A stretch of DNA of 64,000 bases, taken from contig NC_134102.1 of assembly GCF_000715075.1 (NCBI RefSeq), forward strand, positions 47,749,348 through 47,813,347, written 5' to 3'. A program made the translations under genes and the position numbers. This DNA comes from Nicotiana tabacum (lineage: Eukaryota; Streptophyta; Magnoliopsida; Solanales; Solanaceae). The notes beneath the pieces are model-generated. The model had not been told where the DNA came from. It ran no database searches and saw nothing but the letters and a program-made list of their open reading frames with translations. Positions 46,136 through 58,192 of the stretch are shown here, piece after piece (position 1 is the stretch's first letter; the number at the start of each line of letters is the position of its first letter).

Positions 46136-47535
46136 GAAACAAGCCCGACCTCCCCTCTAGGGTGACCACTACTTGCCTGAATTCCACCCCTAGCCGGCGG
46201 TGCAGGTGGGGACATAGTCTGTGAACCCTATGGACCTTGTGGAATCTGTGGAGCTTGGGTAGTCAATAGAGGTACAACCTTCCTAAGTCTGGGGCAGTCC
46301 CTCACCATATTCCTGCTATCACAACACTCGAAATAAGCTCTCGGTGGACGCGACTGCTGAAACTGACTGGGGCCTGATCGGCTACATTGACCGCTAAAGG
46401 CACCCTGTGCAGGAGGTCCACTGGAAAGTGGCTATGCATAGTGTACAACCTGATACCTCAGAATACCTGGAGCACTACTAGTAGCGAGAAGTGCTAAATG
46501 ACTTGGCCAACTCACATATCCCCTGCCATGTCGGGCTGTAGCTGCATCGTGGACACCACTAAATCCTCCAAAACCTCAAGGAATCTTGGCTTCTCTGTCC
46601 TCTCTATCTCTGCCCCATATACCCTCCAACCTTTGCGCGATCTCTACCATCTGCTGAAATGAAGTTTCAGTCTCCAACTCTCGAGCAATACTGAATCTAA
46701 TACCATAGTTAAGCCCTTCGATGAATCTGCGGACTCGTTCTCTGACTGTAGAAACCAAGGCAGGTGCATGTCGAACAACTCACCGAATCTGATAGCATAT
46801 TCTGGCACTTTCATTGTCCCGTAATGCAGCAGCTCAAACTCTATCTGCCATGCATCCCGAAGGGTCTGAGGAACACTCTCAAGAACATCTCTAAAACCTG
46901 AGTCCAAGTGAGTGGGGCTACATTAGCCAACCTACCCTCATTGTATGCCTGCCACAACCTATAGGTTTCTCCTGATAGCGAAAATGCAGCAATGACAACT
47001 CCGCTCATCTCCACAATACCAATGGTGCGGAGAATACAGTGGCACTTCTTTAGAAAACCCTACGCATCAATGGTAGAAGTGCCACTGTAAGTAGGAGGGT
47101 GATACTTCTTGAACCTCTCAAGTCTCAGCTACTCCTCCTCAGTTGTCTCTGGCCTGACCTCAGGTTGCACTAGCATAACTCTAGGAACCTGATCAATATG
47201 GACCCGCTACTCTGAGTACGGGACGCGGGAGTCTGAGCACCTCCCCTAGCTTGAGATGTAGCTGGTAAAAGGGAAATCAATTCCGCCTGAGCTAGAGTGC
47301 CGAACATGCTCAAAAACTGTGCTAAGGTCTCCAAAAGTGTAGGGGTGGCAACAGGCGCCATGGGTGCCTTTCCCCCAACTGAAGCTACTAGTGGCTCCTC
47401 AGACGCTGCTCGGGCAGGTGCTCTAGCTGCAGCACGTGCCGCTACTCAGCCTCTGCCCCGGCCCCGTTCTCTCAAGGATATAGCAGGGGTCACGAGTGTC
47501 TGATCCTTTGACCTAGAAGTGCGTGTCCTCACCAT
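46136..47535 (-). pseudogene. Gag of element B
   Basis: ATG at 47535 gives MVRTRTSRSKDQTLVTPAIS, then stops. Later pieces read LRLERFKKYHPPTYSGT, LWQAYNEGRLANVAPLTW and VRRFIEGLNYGIRFSIAREL, with FQQMVEIAQRLEGI (46576-46758), the usual chromovirus capsid order. The zinc knuckle near 46310 reads AYFECCDSRNMVRDCPRL. Two of the four CCHC ligands have changed (C to Y and H to N). At least six stops or shifts occur. Confidence 0.85.
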
Positions 47536-47717
47536 CTATGAAAGAATAGAAACACCAAACTCAGATTTCGTAATCAACAAATTCTCATGATAAGGAATCA
47601 AAGAAGTAGAATTTTCCCAACAATTTCTTAGCCTCTCAAAGATCAGTACAAACGTCTACGTACCGTTCTGCAAGACTCTACTAAACTTGGTTATGACTCG
47701 TAACACCTATGAACTTA

Positions 47718-47731
47718 GAGCTCTGATACCA
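47718..47731 (-). other. Primer-binding site of element B
   Basis: The minus strand reads TGGTATCAGAGCTC three bases after the LTR terminus GTGACA. It is an initiator-Met-tRNA site with an intact 12-base core. Confidence 0.92.
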
Positions 47732-47734
47732 ACT

Positions 47735-48101
47735 TGTCACGACCCCAAAATCCCACCTAGGGTGGTCATGATGGCACCTAGTTTCTAAGACTAGGTAAGC
47801 CAAACATTCATGAATAGATTAACATAAATAATGAACTAAGGTAATAAAATAAACTGATAAAGCACATAATAACTCCAAAGCAGAACATCAGTAACAGGAT
47901 CCCCAAAACCGGTGGAACTGAGTCATAAGCTCTATAGAATGTAATAAGATCTATAATATAACATTGTCCGATAATAAGATAAATAATAGTAAAGGAAATA
48001 ACAGAATGAGACTCTAAGGCCTGAAAACATCGAGCAGATATATCTTGAAGTCTCTGAAAATAACTGAACGATCACTGGCGTCTGGCACGAGCAGATGTAC
48101 C
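47735..48101 (-). repeat. 5' LTR of element B, first part
   Basis: Starting TGTCACGACCCC, it matches 39457-39823 closely up to GAGCAGATGTACC, where element C begins. The rest of this LTR would be to the right of C, outside the window. Confidence 0.88.
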
Positions 48102-51100
48102 TGGGGGTTCACCCTATTTTGCACTAGTCAAGATAGGATTCAACTTGTGGTTTCTCTATTGTCGATGAAAGAGAGTCGCCACCTAATATTTAAAGGTATG
48201 CTAGGGTACCTATTTAATTACTAAGTTATGTTCATTATAGGTCTGCGAACCGGTGAGATTATGGGTAAGGGTTTTTATTTTTCTAAGGGGAAGATGTTAG
48301 GCACCCCTTAAAATCTACCCGAGGTAGCTCCATAGGACTTTGACTAATTTGAAGGACTCAGTTATTTATACTATGCTTAATTACTACTGTGGAATGGCTT
48401 ACTATATATTAAAGGGAGTATATGTAAGACTTAGAAGGGATGGGAGATTGTAAAAGAGTCATTGAAGGTTGAGAGAGTTCTGAAAATAGTCCATATTTTA
48501 AGGCTTGTAATTATTAAGTTATGAAAGTAAGTACATTGAAGAATAGATGCTAGTGTAATTTTAAAAGATGTTTGTAAGAAAATGATTCTAAATGTACATT
48601 GGTTTTAGAAATTCCGAAGAAGGCGAATCTTTGAAAATTCAGTTGGGTGATCATTCGTTACTGTTTTCATAAACAAATCTGGTTTCATTCCTTGTTAGCA
48701 AAGACAAGTAATTCTTTCCTAATTTTCTTTGAAAACGGGCTGATTAAGGACCCGAGCTTCAAAAATCTTTAAGAAAGTGAGTGTACACGATGAACAAGTT
48801 ATAATTAACCGGAGGCGAAGATTAATTACTAGCTATTTCCCTTTAAGTCCTATATTAGTTAAAGTTTGCCTATGTTTCATGTAATATAAAGTATGAAGAT
48901 AAAGCACATAATCTAATATATGAGTGTTGAATACATGATGATAAGACAACAAAGGCACTAAGAAAAAATAATGAAGGCAGTAAACCAATCTATGGAAATA
49001 ATGAACAATAACGAAAGAAGTAGGGAGAGAAGACTGGACTCTGATGATTGGGCCTCAATAAGGCAGGCCTAACAATTTGAGAGGTTCGGCTATAGCAGAC
49101 TGGACTCTTCAATGAAGCAGCAATGCTGGTTTGGGCCTGAGTCCCTTAGGAACTCAACATGCCCAAATGTATAGATGCCCAAAAGAATAAGAGAAGGTCA
49201 TTAGAAGTTTATTCCACATTCTCAACATATTCAAAATATTTATGACATGTACATTAAACTAACAATTGGAATAAGAAAATAATCAATACCGTGGGAAATT
49301 ATCTTAATGTGGTGGTTCTACTTAGCAAATAATTCACATTGAAAACCTTTCGTTGTCATTAAATATTAAACCCCCAAAGAACTAAATGCGTCAATTAATT
49401 AAGGGCTAAGGAGGAAGCACCACCCAAGGTCGATGCATGTTTTCCTTACAAGTTTAAATGCCAATGAGGCCCTTTCAATGTAAGCTAAATGCTATAGCAT
49501 AGCCTACCACAAAATATATATACTTTCCCTCCTAGCATAAGAACATATAGTCTATACTGGATTACCAAACAAACATATATCACATGAATTCTAAAGATCT
49601 GATTCTGAAACATATACACGTGAGCATCATAAGCACATTACAAAGGTCTAAATTTTAGTGTAGAGTAATATTCCAAGGAAAAGTAAAGCTATGCAGCAAC
49701 AACTCAACATCTACAGAGGTTTCAAAGATATCCAGGACATGATCAACTTCCTCAATAGGTCCACAAATTTATAGACTACAACATGGAATCCCTAAGGATT
49801 TCTATAGAATCATACTCCTAATAGTATTAGCCTCAAACAAATCATCAAGTTCAGATAACATCAACAAGGATCCTTATGAGACTTTAGGGATTAGATTTGG
49901 TTTTAAAATTAACAATGGGAAAGGAATGGAGTGGTTCTGGACAAGGTATGCAATCCGGAACTAAGTAAGAACATGCAGTATTTAGTTAAGTTACTTGAAC
50001 ACTTCATATACAGTAATGATCTTATGTAGACATGGAAAACCTTACACATTTTTGTAGAATTTGATTAGGCATGACATGAGGGGAAAGAGTTACAGAAAAA
50101 GGGAAGGTATTGCATTGGAGCATGTTCAACTCAGACTTAAGTCTAGGTTAGTACATGAATACAAAGATGATCATGCTTCTTTTTTTACAAGTTATCACTT
50201 AGTTAGGGCATAGTAACTAGGTCCTTTTAAAAGATAAAATGCATGCCATATTTTCAAAGTTGAATGATAACCCTAAAGATAAGAGATAGGAGATATGATA
50301 TCAAGTAAGCATGCTGTTGAGGTTGTTGACTAATCAAGAAAAACAGTTAAGTTTAGTCTAACCAATTATCAGTCTTTACAACAAAGAGAAAGAAGCTGAA
50401 TCATGATCACATTATGAGGAAAGATAACTTAGCCTTAACAGATGTGTACAATAGGATTACTGGGAGAAGAGAGGAGAGGTTTAGTTCAAACAAGATTAGG
50501 TCAACAGAAACAACAAGCAACTAAACAAAATGAAAGACCATAGTGGCAACTCAGAAACAATCTAACAGACATAAGTAGAGAAGATAGCATTCAAACACTT
50601 TGAGTTCCTGCTTAAGGTTAAAGTATATAGTATATAAACTTAACACCTTTAGATTCATCTTACTCATAGTTATCAGATAATAAGTTCAACGTCAAAAACT
50701 CAAAAAAGTTACAGAGATGCAACATATAAGGATAAAGGTTACTGCAGGCCAATAAAAGCTTTGAGGTTCATGCGAACATGAATATATAATAACTTAAACA
50801 TGTAGACTGTTGGAAACTCAGAAACAATGATCAACATGAATCAATTGATGGTTTGATCAGTCATTGATTAAGGACTCAAAGCAAGATAACTATTCACAAG
50901 CAGATATTTAGCTGACAAAACATAAACATTAACATACTGAACATGATAAAACAATTATAGTACTCAGAACCTAACTAGCATGCTTGTAGCATTCAAAGAA
51001 AATAAACAAAAGAGAAGAATGATTGTGCTGACCTTTTTGAGAGCAACAGACCGAACAAGAGCTCTTTTCAGTTGCTTAAAACCCCAGAAACCTCAAGTTT

Positions 51101-52758
51101 AGACAAACAATAGTACTCAGCAAAAGGAAAGAAAATAGTAAGAAAACCTAAGGCCTGAAATCCTAAACTTCTTAAGTGTTTGTGTATGTGTTTCTCTTAG
51201 GTGTTTGGTGGTTGGTTTGTGATGTTAGGTGAGAATATTAAAGGCTTCTATTTATAGTGACATTTAAGGTTCTAGGGTTTCAAAGAATTCAAATCAGATA
51301 GTGGAAGGTGACGATTGCCAGATGATGTGAGCACTATTGAGTGAAATTGAAAGAGAACAGAGGGAAAATCAGTAATGGTTTTTATCTGAGAGGAGAGAAG
51401 TTGATCGTTGAAGGCAAGGACCTTCGGATAAAGCTTCAATGTCTAGAGGTCACTGCGTTTGACCTATGGACCTCGAATAACCATGATTAAATTCTGAGAT
51501 ATGCTCATGCATGCCATAGATTTAACAAAACAGAGGTAATTTTAGAGATTTGACCCTTGCATGATTTGGTCTAGGGTTTTCAGATTTGGGGTTTTGAATA
51601 TCTATCAACGAAAAATGAAAGAAAACAATCTTCATCATAACCCAGAGACAAAACGTGATTTTCTGAGTTTAATTTGAAAGAAAAGACGGAATGGTGTTTC
51701 AAGTTTGAGAGATTGGACTCTGAATAAAAGGGAAATAACAGTGGGATTCTAGCTAAGGAAGCAAAAAGGGGTGATTTGATGAGAGCTTACACGACCTTGC
51801 ACGGATTTGTGCAAGGTTTTGTTGACTGATGTTCATGGTGGTCTGAGAGAATGAGGACGAAAGAGGAAAGGGGAGGCGGTTGTGAAAGATACAAATGAAT
51901 TAGGGTCTCGGGTGTTAAACCTGTTGGTCTCTAGGTTAAGAATTAGGGAATCATTTTGGGCCGTTGATCTTCTAGACCGACGGTCCTGATATTTAGGGAT
52001 TTAACACTTTTGTGGGGAATTTTGGTGTCCGTTGGATCCCTGTGATCCAACGGTTAGGATTAAATACTCTGAGTGTTTAGGAATTAAAGAGAAAATGGAG
52101 TGAAAATCATGGGCCATTGATCATAGAAATGAACGGCCCAGATGACTTGTGTTTGTTCTGTGAGTGATAAGGACAGATGACGTGGTGTGCTCTCATTGGC
52201 TAAGAGAGGGTGGTGGGGATCGCCAACTTTGAATGAGATGGGGCGTTTGGACTGGGTCAGGTCCGGATTGGGCCTTGTATTTGGGCTAAACAATATAACT
52301 AATAACCACTTTGTGATTAATTAAGGAATTGCAATCGTAGCCTTTTAGTCTTTATCCCTTTTGAAATTTATTTAAATAAACTTAATTATTTCAATAAAAT
52401 ATAGTAAAAATTATAATTGTTAAATACTATCAACTACAACAATTAATTAATTATTTCTTAAAAATACTTCGTTAGGACATTAATTTTGAATTATTGAAAT
52501 AGTAAACTAATTAACTAAAAATTTAAGAAATAATTTATTGAATTAATTATAAAACCTTCGTATAGAAATTATTTTTAATAACCTAAAATAGTAATTATAT
52601 CTGTAACTACATAATACTAATACTAAGTAATTAATTTCAAAAACTACTACCGAGTTAATTTGTAGAAATAGGTATTTATTCATATAAAATATTTATTATA
52701 AATTATTAAGTATAAATAAATAAATTTTAAAAGGGAGGGTCAAAATTGGCTGTTAACA
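48102..52758 (-). repeat. 3' LTR of element C (about 4.65 kb)
   Basis: On the minus strand it starts TGTTAACAGCCAATTTTGAC after the PPT. Its last 950 bases match the start of the other LTR at 63106-64000. There are no convincing coding frames inside. Large LTRs of this size are known for Ogre-type elements. The stretch 52320-52740 is extremely AT-rich. Confidence 0.82.
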
Positions 52759-52773
52759 ACTGCCCCTCTTTGA
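52759..52773 (-). other. Polypurine tract of element C
   Basis: The minus strand reads TCAAAGAGGGGCAGT directly before the LTR start TGTTAACAGCC. Confidence 0.75.
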
Positions 52774-53434
52774 CCGGAGACGATGAAAGAGTTTTCGGGC
52801 ATAGAAATTGAACCAAAGTCAATTTTGTCCCGACTTTTAGGCAAGTATTGTAGGAAATGGGGATGGTGAATTGCAGGATTGAATTGAGGAAGAATCTAGA
52901 AAAATTTCGGGAATATCGGGCCGAATTCTGGCTTTGAATTGCTTACATACCTTGGGCTTAACGAGGATTGGGCCTTATGTAGTTTTGGAGTAGGGACTTT
53001 GGGGAAGCGACACTCGCAGGAATCGTCCCAGTATCGTATTACGACGGTACGACAAGACGGAGGATTGGCCACTCATGGTAGCTTGAATTTTGCGGCCTGA
53101 TTTGAATGATTCAAAATTTTGAGCTCGCTGATCGTCTTGAGCTGGGATCTTAAGCCCTTTACTGGGCTGGCTATCCCCATAGCATTGTAGTTCAGTCTGC
53201 TGCTAAGAAAAATTTCCACGCTGCGGTTTTTGTCCCTGAAAAAAATGAAATACACGCATACCAATATATTGTAATGCAAAATATATTAAGATGCGATGTA
53301 ATGATGCAGGAATGATGATGCCTGGCTGCCGGCGAGCTGTTATTTGGGATTGGGATGATGGGACACTTGATCCTAACTCGATTTGTTTGTCGGGCTGTGT
53401 ATTGTTCCGCAGCTGTCGAAGCATTTGATAATTG

Positions 53435-53602
53435 TTTCCGCCAATTGGGAGAGCTTGATTTGTAGAGTGTGTCTCCGTTTGTTGGGAGAGCTTTGCACTG
53501 AGAAATGTCTCCGCTTGTTGGGAGAGCTTGATTTGTAAAGTGCATCTCCACTTGTTAGGATAGCTTTGCACTGAAATGTAAAGTAATCTCCACTTGGGAG
53601 TG
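53435..53602. repeat. 36-bp tandem repeat in the 3' region of C
   Basis: Units begin TTTCCGCC, TCTCCGTT, TCTCCGCT, TCTCCACT and TCTCCACT at 53435, 53472, 53508, 53545 and 53587. Each contains TTGGGAGAGCTT or a variant, and two alternating tails (GATTTGTA and GCACTGA). It lies between the integrase remnant and the PPT, in a stretch (52774-53766) that has no other recognisable content. Confidence 0.8.
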
Positions 53603-53766
53603 ATTGATTAAAACCTTAATCATGCCTAAAGCTGCACGAACAAAACGTTAAAACATTCAAAGTAATAGCAAATGAAACAAAAAGCATGCTCAAGAGATAC
53701 TCTTGACTGCGAAGCTAGGTTACGGCCATCGATTGGCAGAACGTTGGTGACGAGGTTTGCGATTGT

Positions 53767-54430
53767 CTATTCTGGTGTCCGCGATGATAGAGCAGTGCTG
53801 CGAATTGACTTTGTTGGTGAAGTTTGCAGTTTGCTAAGGCTCATGATAAAATGATGTCTGTTTGATGCTGCTGTCTCTATGGGTCCAATCACATCCATGC
53901 CCCAAGTGGCGAACGACCTAGGTGAACCCATTACATTTATCTCATTTGATGGAACCCGGATGAAGTCTTTGTGAATCTGGCACTGGTGACACTTCTGCAT
54001 GTAGCGGATACTATCGCTTTCCATAGTCATCCAAAAGTATCCAGCTCTCAAAATTCTCTTGGCTAATGTGAACCCGTTCATATGGGGTCCGCATGTCCCT
54101 AAATGTATTTCTTCCAACATTCTGGTTGCTTCAGCAGCGTCTACACATCTCAGCAAACCTAAGTCTGGGGTCCTCCTGTACAAGACTTCCCCGTTGAGGA
54201 AAAAGTGGTTTGCCAACCTCCTGAGGGCTCGCTTTTGACCATTAGTAGCATTCCCTAGGTACTCCTGGGTTGCAAGGAATTTCTTGATGTCGTGATACCA
54301 TGGTTTACCATCGGGTTCTTCATCTACATGGAAGCAATAGGCATGTTGATCCCTGATCTCTATCTCGATAGGGTCGATGTAGTTCTTGTCTGGATGCTGA
54401 ATCATGGATGATAGGGTCGCAAGGGCATCA
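53767..54430 (-). pseudogene. Integrase N-terminal half of element C
   Basis: This is part of an open 290-codon frame. The linker DQHAYCFHVDEEPDGKPWYH is followed by ALRRLANHFFLNGEVLYRR and an HHCC zinc domain (HLGTCGPHMNG then CHQCQIH). FATWGMDVIGPIETAAS then holds the first catalytic Asp. After HHFIM (about 53855) the sequence leaves the family. The second Asp, the Glu and the C-terminal domain are absent from 52759-53855. Integration function is lost by deletion. Confidence 0.82.
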
Positions 54431-54776
54431 ACGAACTCGTTCTGAATCCTGGGGACATTCTTGAACTCAATCTTTGTGAACTTCTTGCACAACTCTTTCA
54501 CGCAGTGCAGGTATGGAAGTATCTTCACATTCTGGTGGACCATTCTCCTTGGACTTGGTGTATCAGCAAATCGAAATCTCCAAAGACCAAATGTTCTTTG
54601 ATGTTCATGTTGACTGCCATTCTGATTCCACGGATGCACGCTTCGTATTCAACCATATTATTGGTACAAGGGAATCTTATCTTTGTCGATGTTGGATAGT
54701 GTTGTCTAGATTCCAAAATCAAGACTACCCCAATTCTGACTCCTTTAAAATTTGCTGCTCCATCAAAAAACATTCT
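54431..54776 (-). pseudogene. Second (archaeal-type) RNase H of element C
   Basis: MFFDGAANFKGVRIGVVLI, then CTNNMVEYEACIRGIRM, then EHLVFGDFDLLIHQVQGEW carry the D, E and D residues. FKNVPRIQNEFVDALATLSS carries the last Asp (54430-54460). It follows a first Ty3-type RNase H, as expected for Tat. A stop precedes it, and a frameshift near 54530 joins it to the integrase frame. Confidence 0.82.
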
Positions 54777-56129
54777 CTACCCAGGGTATGTTTCTGTAAT
54801 ATCCTCCCCGGCAAATAGTACTTTCTCATCGGGGAAATACGTGGTAAGCGGTTCGTAATCTCCATCCACTTGATTCTCGGCGAGGTGGTTAGCTAAAGCT
54901 TGTCCTTTCATGGCCTTCTGAGTTATGTACACAATGTCAAATTCACTGAGGAGAATTTGCCATTTAGCTAGCTTTCCGGTAGGCATTGGCTTCTGAATAA
55001 TGTACTTGAGTGGGTCGAGCCGAGATATTAGATGCGTAGTGTATGCCGACATGTAATGCCTTAGCTTCTAAGCAATCCAAGTCAGAGCACAAATGCGTTC
55101 TATCGAGGTATACTTGGCCTCGCTTGGCGTGAACTTCTTGCTTAAGTAGTAGATGGCCTGCCCCTTTTTCCCAGTTTCGTAATGCTACTCCAACACACAG
55201 CCGAAGGCGTTATCCAAGACTGACAAATATAGTAACAACGACTTCCCTAGTTCGGGGGGAACAAACACTGGTGGATTTGACAGATACTCCTTGATTTTGT
55301 AGAAGGCTTTCTGACATTCTTCTGTCCATTTTGTGGCAGCATCTTTCCTCAGCAACTTAAAAATGGGTTCACAGATTACCGTGGACTGGGCTATGAAGTG
55401 GCTGATGTAATTTAATCTACCCAGGAAACTCATGACATCTTTCTTGCTCTTCAGTGATGGTAATTCCTGAACGACCTTGATTTTTGATGGGTCCAGTTCT
55501 ATCCCTTTCCTGCTTGGGTCGAGCCGAGATATCAGATGCGTAGTGTATGCCGACATGTAATGCCTTAGCTTCTGAGCAATCCAAGTCAGAGCACAAATGC
55601 GTTCTATCAAGGTATACTTGGCCTCGCATGGCGTGAACTTCTTGCTTAAGTAGTAGATGCCCTGCCCTTTTCTCCCAGTTTCATCATGCTGCCCCAACAC
55701 ACAGCCGAAGGCGTTATCCAAGACTGACAAATATAGTAACAACGACTTCCCTAGTTTGGGGGGAACCAATACTAGTAGATTTGACAGATACTCCTTGATT
55801 CTGTCGAAGGCATTCTGACACTCTTCTGTCCATTTTGTGGAAGAATCTTTCCTCAGCAACTTGAAAATGGGTTCACAGATTACCGTGGACTGGACTATGA
55901 AGCGGCTGATGTAATTCAATCTACCCAGGAAATTCATGACATCTTTCTTGCTCTTCAGTGATGGTAATTCCTGAATGGCCTTGATTTTTGATGGGTCCAG
56001 TTCTATCCCTTTCTTGCTTACAATGAAACCCAATAGTTTCCCAGTGGGGACTCCGAACGCACACTTTGCTGGGTTCAACTTCAAACTGTACCATCGCAGG
56101 CGTTCAAAAAATTTCCTCAACTCGTCCAA
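54777..56129 (-). pseudogene. RT thumb and first RNase H of C, with internal duplication
   Basis: LRWYSLKLNPAKCAFGVPTG (thumb) leads to KKDVMNFLGRLNYISRFI, then LLLYLSVLDNAFGCVLGQ and YYLSKKFTPCEAKYTLIERI (RNase H). After HLISRLDPS the frame jumps back to RKGIELDPSKIKVVQELPSL and repeats 168 residues. The second copy has stops after NAFGCVLE and in the IERI...KLRHYM part. It then continues normally into LKYIIQKPMPTGKLAKWQIL. The enzyme would carry two thumb/RNase H modules if read through. Confidence 0.85.
55011..56018. repeat. 504-bp in-frame tandem duplication in pol of C
   Basis: Units 55011-55514 and 55515-56018 are near-identical, for example both begin TGGGTCGAGCCGAGATAT and end GATGGGTCCAGTTCTATCCC plus CTTT. 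The unit length is exactly 168 codons, so the frame is kept across the junction. Confidence 0.92.
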
Positions 56130-56144
56130 ATGCTCGGAACTCTT

Positions 56145-56693
56145 TCAAGATTTTATGATGAAATCATCCACATACACTTCAGTCTCCTTATGAATCATAT
56201 CGTGAAAGAGGATGGTCATGGCCCTCATGTAGGTGGAGCCGCCGTTCTTGAGACCGAACGACATAACTCTATAACAGTAGAATCCCCAAGATGTGGTGAA
56301 AGATGTCTTCTCTGCGTCTTCCTCGTGCATTACGATTTGATAGTATCCAGCGAAACAATCCACAAATGACTGCAGTTCATGCTTCGCGCAATTATCAATG
56401 AGGATGTGGATATTTGGCAGGGGGAAATTCTTTTTTGGACTAGGTTTGTTGAGATCTCGGTAGTCCACACATATTCTGATCTTTCTGTCCTTCTTGGGCT
56501 CTAGGATGATGTTTGCTAACCAGCTTGGATAGTTGGTGACCCTTACTACATTTGCTTCTATTTGTTTGGTCACTTCCTCCTTTATCCTCAGACTTATATC
56601 AGGTTTGAACTTTCTGGGCTTCTGCTTGACCGGCGGTCTGGTAGGGTCAGTGGGCAGTCGATGCGAGACAATGTTAGTGCTTAGTCCTAGCAT
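56145..56693 (-). pseudogene. Reverse transcriptase palm of element C
   Basis: An open frame of 182 codons holds VKQKPRKFKPDISLRIKEEV, WLANIILEPKKDRKIRICVD, YRDLNKPSPKKNFPLPNIH, MSFGLKNGGSTYMRAM and the catalytic YVDDFIIKS at 56150-56175. This part looks intact, but it is out of frame with the flanking protease and thumb parts. The usual DLNKA reads DLNKP. Confidence 0.88.
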
Positions 56694-56784
56694 GTCATCA
56701 TAGGACCATGCGAATACGTTGACGTACTATCGGAGGAGCTCAATCAATTTTTCATTCTGCTCGGCTTTTAGGTGAATGTTGATT

Positions 56785-57760
56785 CTAGTTTCCTTTACAT
56801 CTTTTTTGCTTCCAAGATTGACCGCTTCCAAGATTGACCACTTCCGATTCTTTGAGGTTGGGCTTTTTCTGACTCTCCAGTTGTTCGATCTCCTGTAGGA
56901 GATTGTCTGGCATCATACTCTCGTCATATTCCTCGTAATTCGGGTCGTTGCGCTCAGTGGTTTCGTTACATGTCATAATTTTGGAACGCGGTTTTTTATC
57001 AGTTTGATTACTGGAAAGAAAAACTAAGAATAAATAAAGAAGTAAAATAAAGTTGCAATATTTAGGAAAATGATTCTTTTTATTTCATCAAAAGGGGAAC
57101 GTCTTAAGCGTTCACAAGAGGCAAATGACAAAAAGGTACAGACACGGTACATGCCTCAGTTGACCATGCTCTTTTCAAAAGAAATTTCTTTACAGTTCCA
57201 TACTTCCAAGACTCCCGGCGAACCAAAGATGGACTGGAGTTCCAATTCTGCAGCTGTTCCCTTGGTTCAACATCCCTGATAGTCGGTGTCTTGATGTCAG
57301 TTCCTTCACATCATTCTTCAATCATATTCACGAACAGCTTTCCCATCTCATCGATGATATCATCTTCGGGTACTGAACTCTATCCCGGACTTGCAACATG
57401 CTCTGGCATAAAGACCTTTTTCCCGGAGCTAACAGTGCGAGCTTTCCCTTCCGGAGGTTAATATCCTATGCCATCCCTCCCTTTCTTCCCATTATATTAA
57501 ATTGGCTCTGTGATTCCATCTAACATGGCTCCCAAGCATATTCATGGCCTGTATCCGTATTTCATCATCTACCTCATAGCCATCTTGGATATATACGGTG
57601 ACTACATTCCCAAATTTTGTTCAATCTTCTCCATCTCAGTAGTCTGTATGATATGCACGGCGTGGAAGGCAAGTCCATCCATCCGTTCAATGAACGGGAC
57701 AATATACTCCAAATAGGTGGAGTGACCCCACTCACCATGAACCACGATCTCTTGGCATCC
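56785..57760 (-). pseudogene. Degenerate protease-RT linker of element C
   Basis: An acidic piece (NDPNYEEYDESMMPDNLLQE, 56785-56976) is typical of the spacer before RT in this lineage. From 56977 to 57760 I see only short frames, with an AT-rich gap at 56990-57080, and no clear domain. Confidence 0.55.
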
Positions 57761-58192
57761 CTACTCAAATTTTATGCATTGGTGCAAAGTAGACAACACG
57801 ACCCTTGCCATATGTAGCCAGGGCCTGCCCAACAACAAGTTGTAGGAAGAGGAGATGTCCATCACTTGGAACAACACCGAAATATCGACCGGCCCGATTT
57901 GCAAAGCTAGATATATTTCTCCAATAACATCTTTTTGTGAACCATCAAAGGCTCTCACCCTTACGTGGCTTTTCTTGACTTCCCTCAAATGAATTCCTAA
58001 CTCCCACAAGGTGGAGAGCAGACAAATGTTGACTCCTGACCCTCCATCGACCAGCACCCGGGACACAAATTTGTCCCCGTATTTGACAGTGTTGTGAAGA
58101 GCCTTGTTGTGACTTGCGCCTTCGACAAGAAGTTTGTCTCTTCTGAAAGTGATCGTGTTTGCTTCGACCATCTTCCCAATTGTTGCGGCCAA
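57761..58192 (-). pseudogene. Retropepsin-like protease of element C
   Basis: FVSRVLVDGGSGVNICLLST carries the active-site region as DGGS, a Tat-lineage variant of D[ST]G. VRAFDGSQKDVIGEI and SSSYNLLLGRPWLHMARVV follow. The 143-codon frame is open but separated by stops from gag and RT. Confidence 0.82.

Larger units (their letters stand above)
39457..48101 (-). mobile_element. Tekay/Del-like chromovirus B, decayed
   Basis: LTRs start at 39457 and 47735 on the plus strand (TGTCATGACTCC and TGTCACGACCCC), with matching sequence for hundreds of bases. A PBS at 47718 and a PPT at 42684 give a minus-strand element. Gag, protease, RT, RNase H, integrase and a chromodomain follow in the usual chromovirus order. 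Stops and frameshifts are found in every domain. The 5' LTR is interrupted at about 48101 by element C and continues outside the window. B sits in LTR H. Confidence 0.9.

Noticed and set aside
48102..52758. A search for host genes inside the long AT-rich stretch
   Set aside because: It is the 3' LTR of C, as shown by the direct repeat at 63101-64000 and the PPT at 52759. No coding frame above noise was found.
53192..53571. Two overlapping minus-strand frames with repeated ALPTNGDT / QALPTSGD peptides
   Set aside because: They are translations of the 36-bp tandem repeat in the 3' region of element C, read in two frames.
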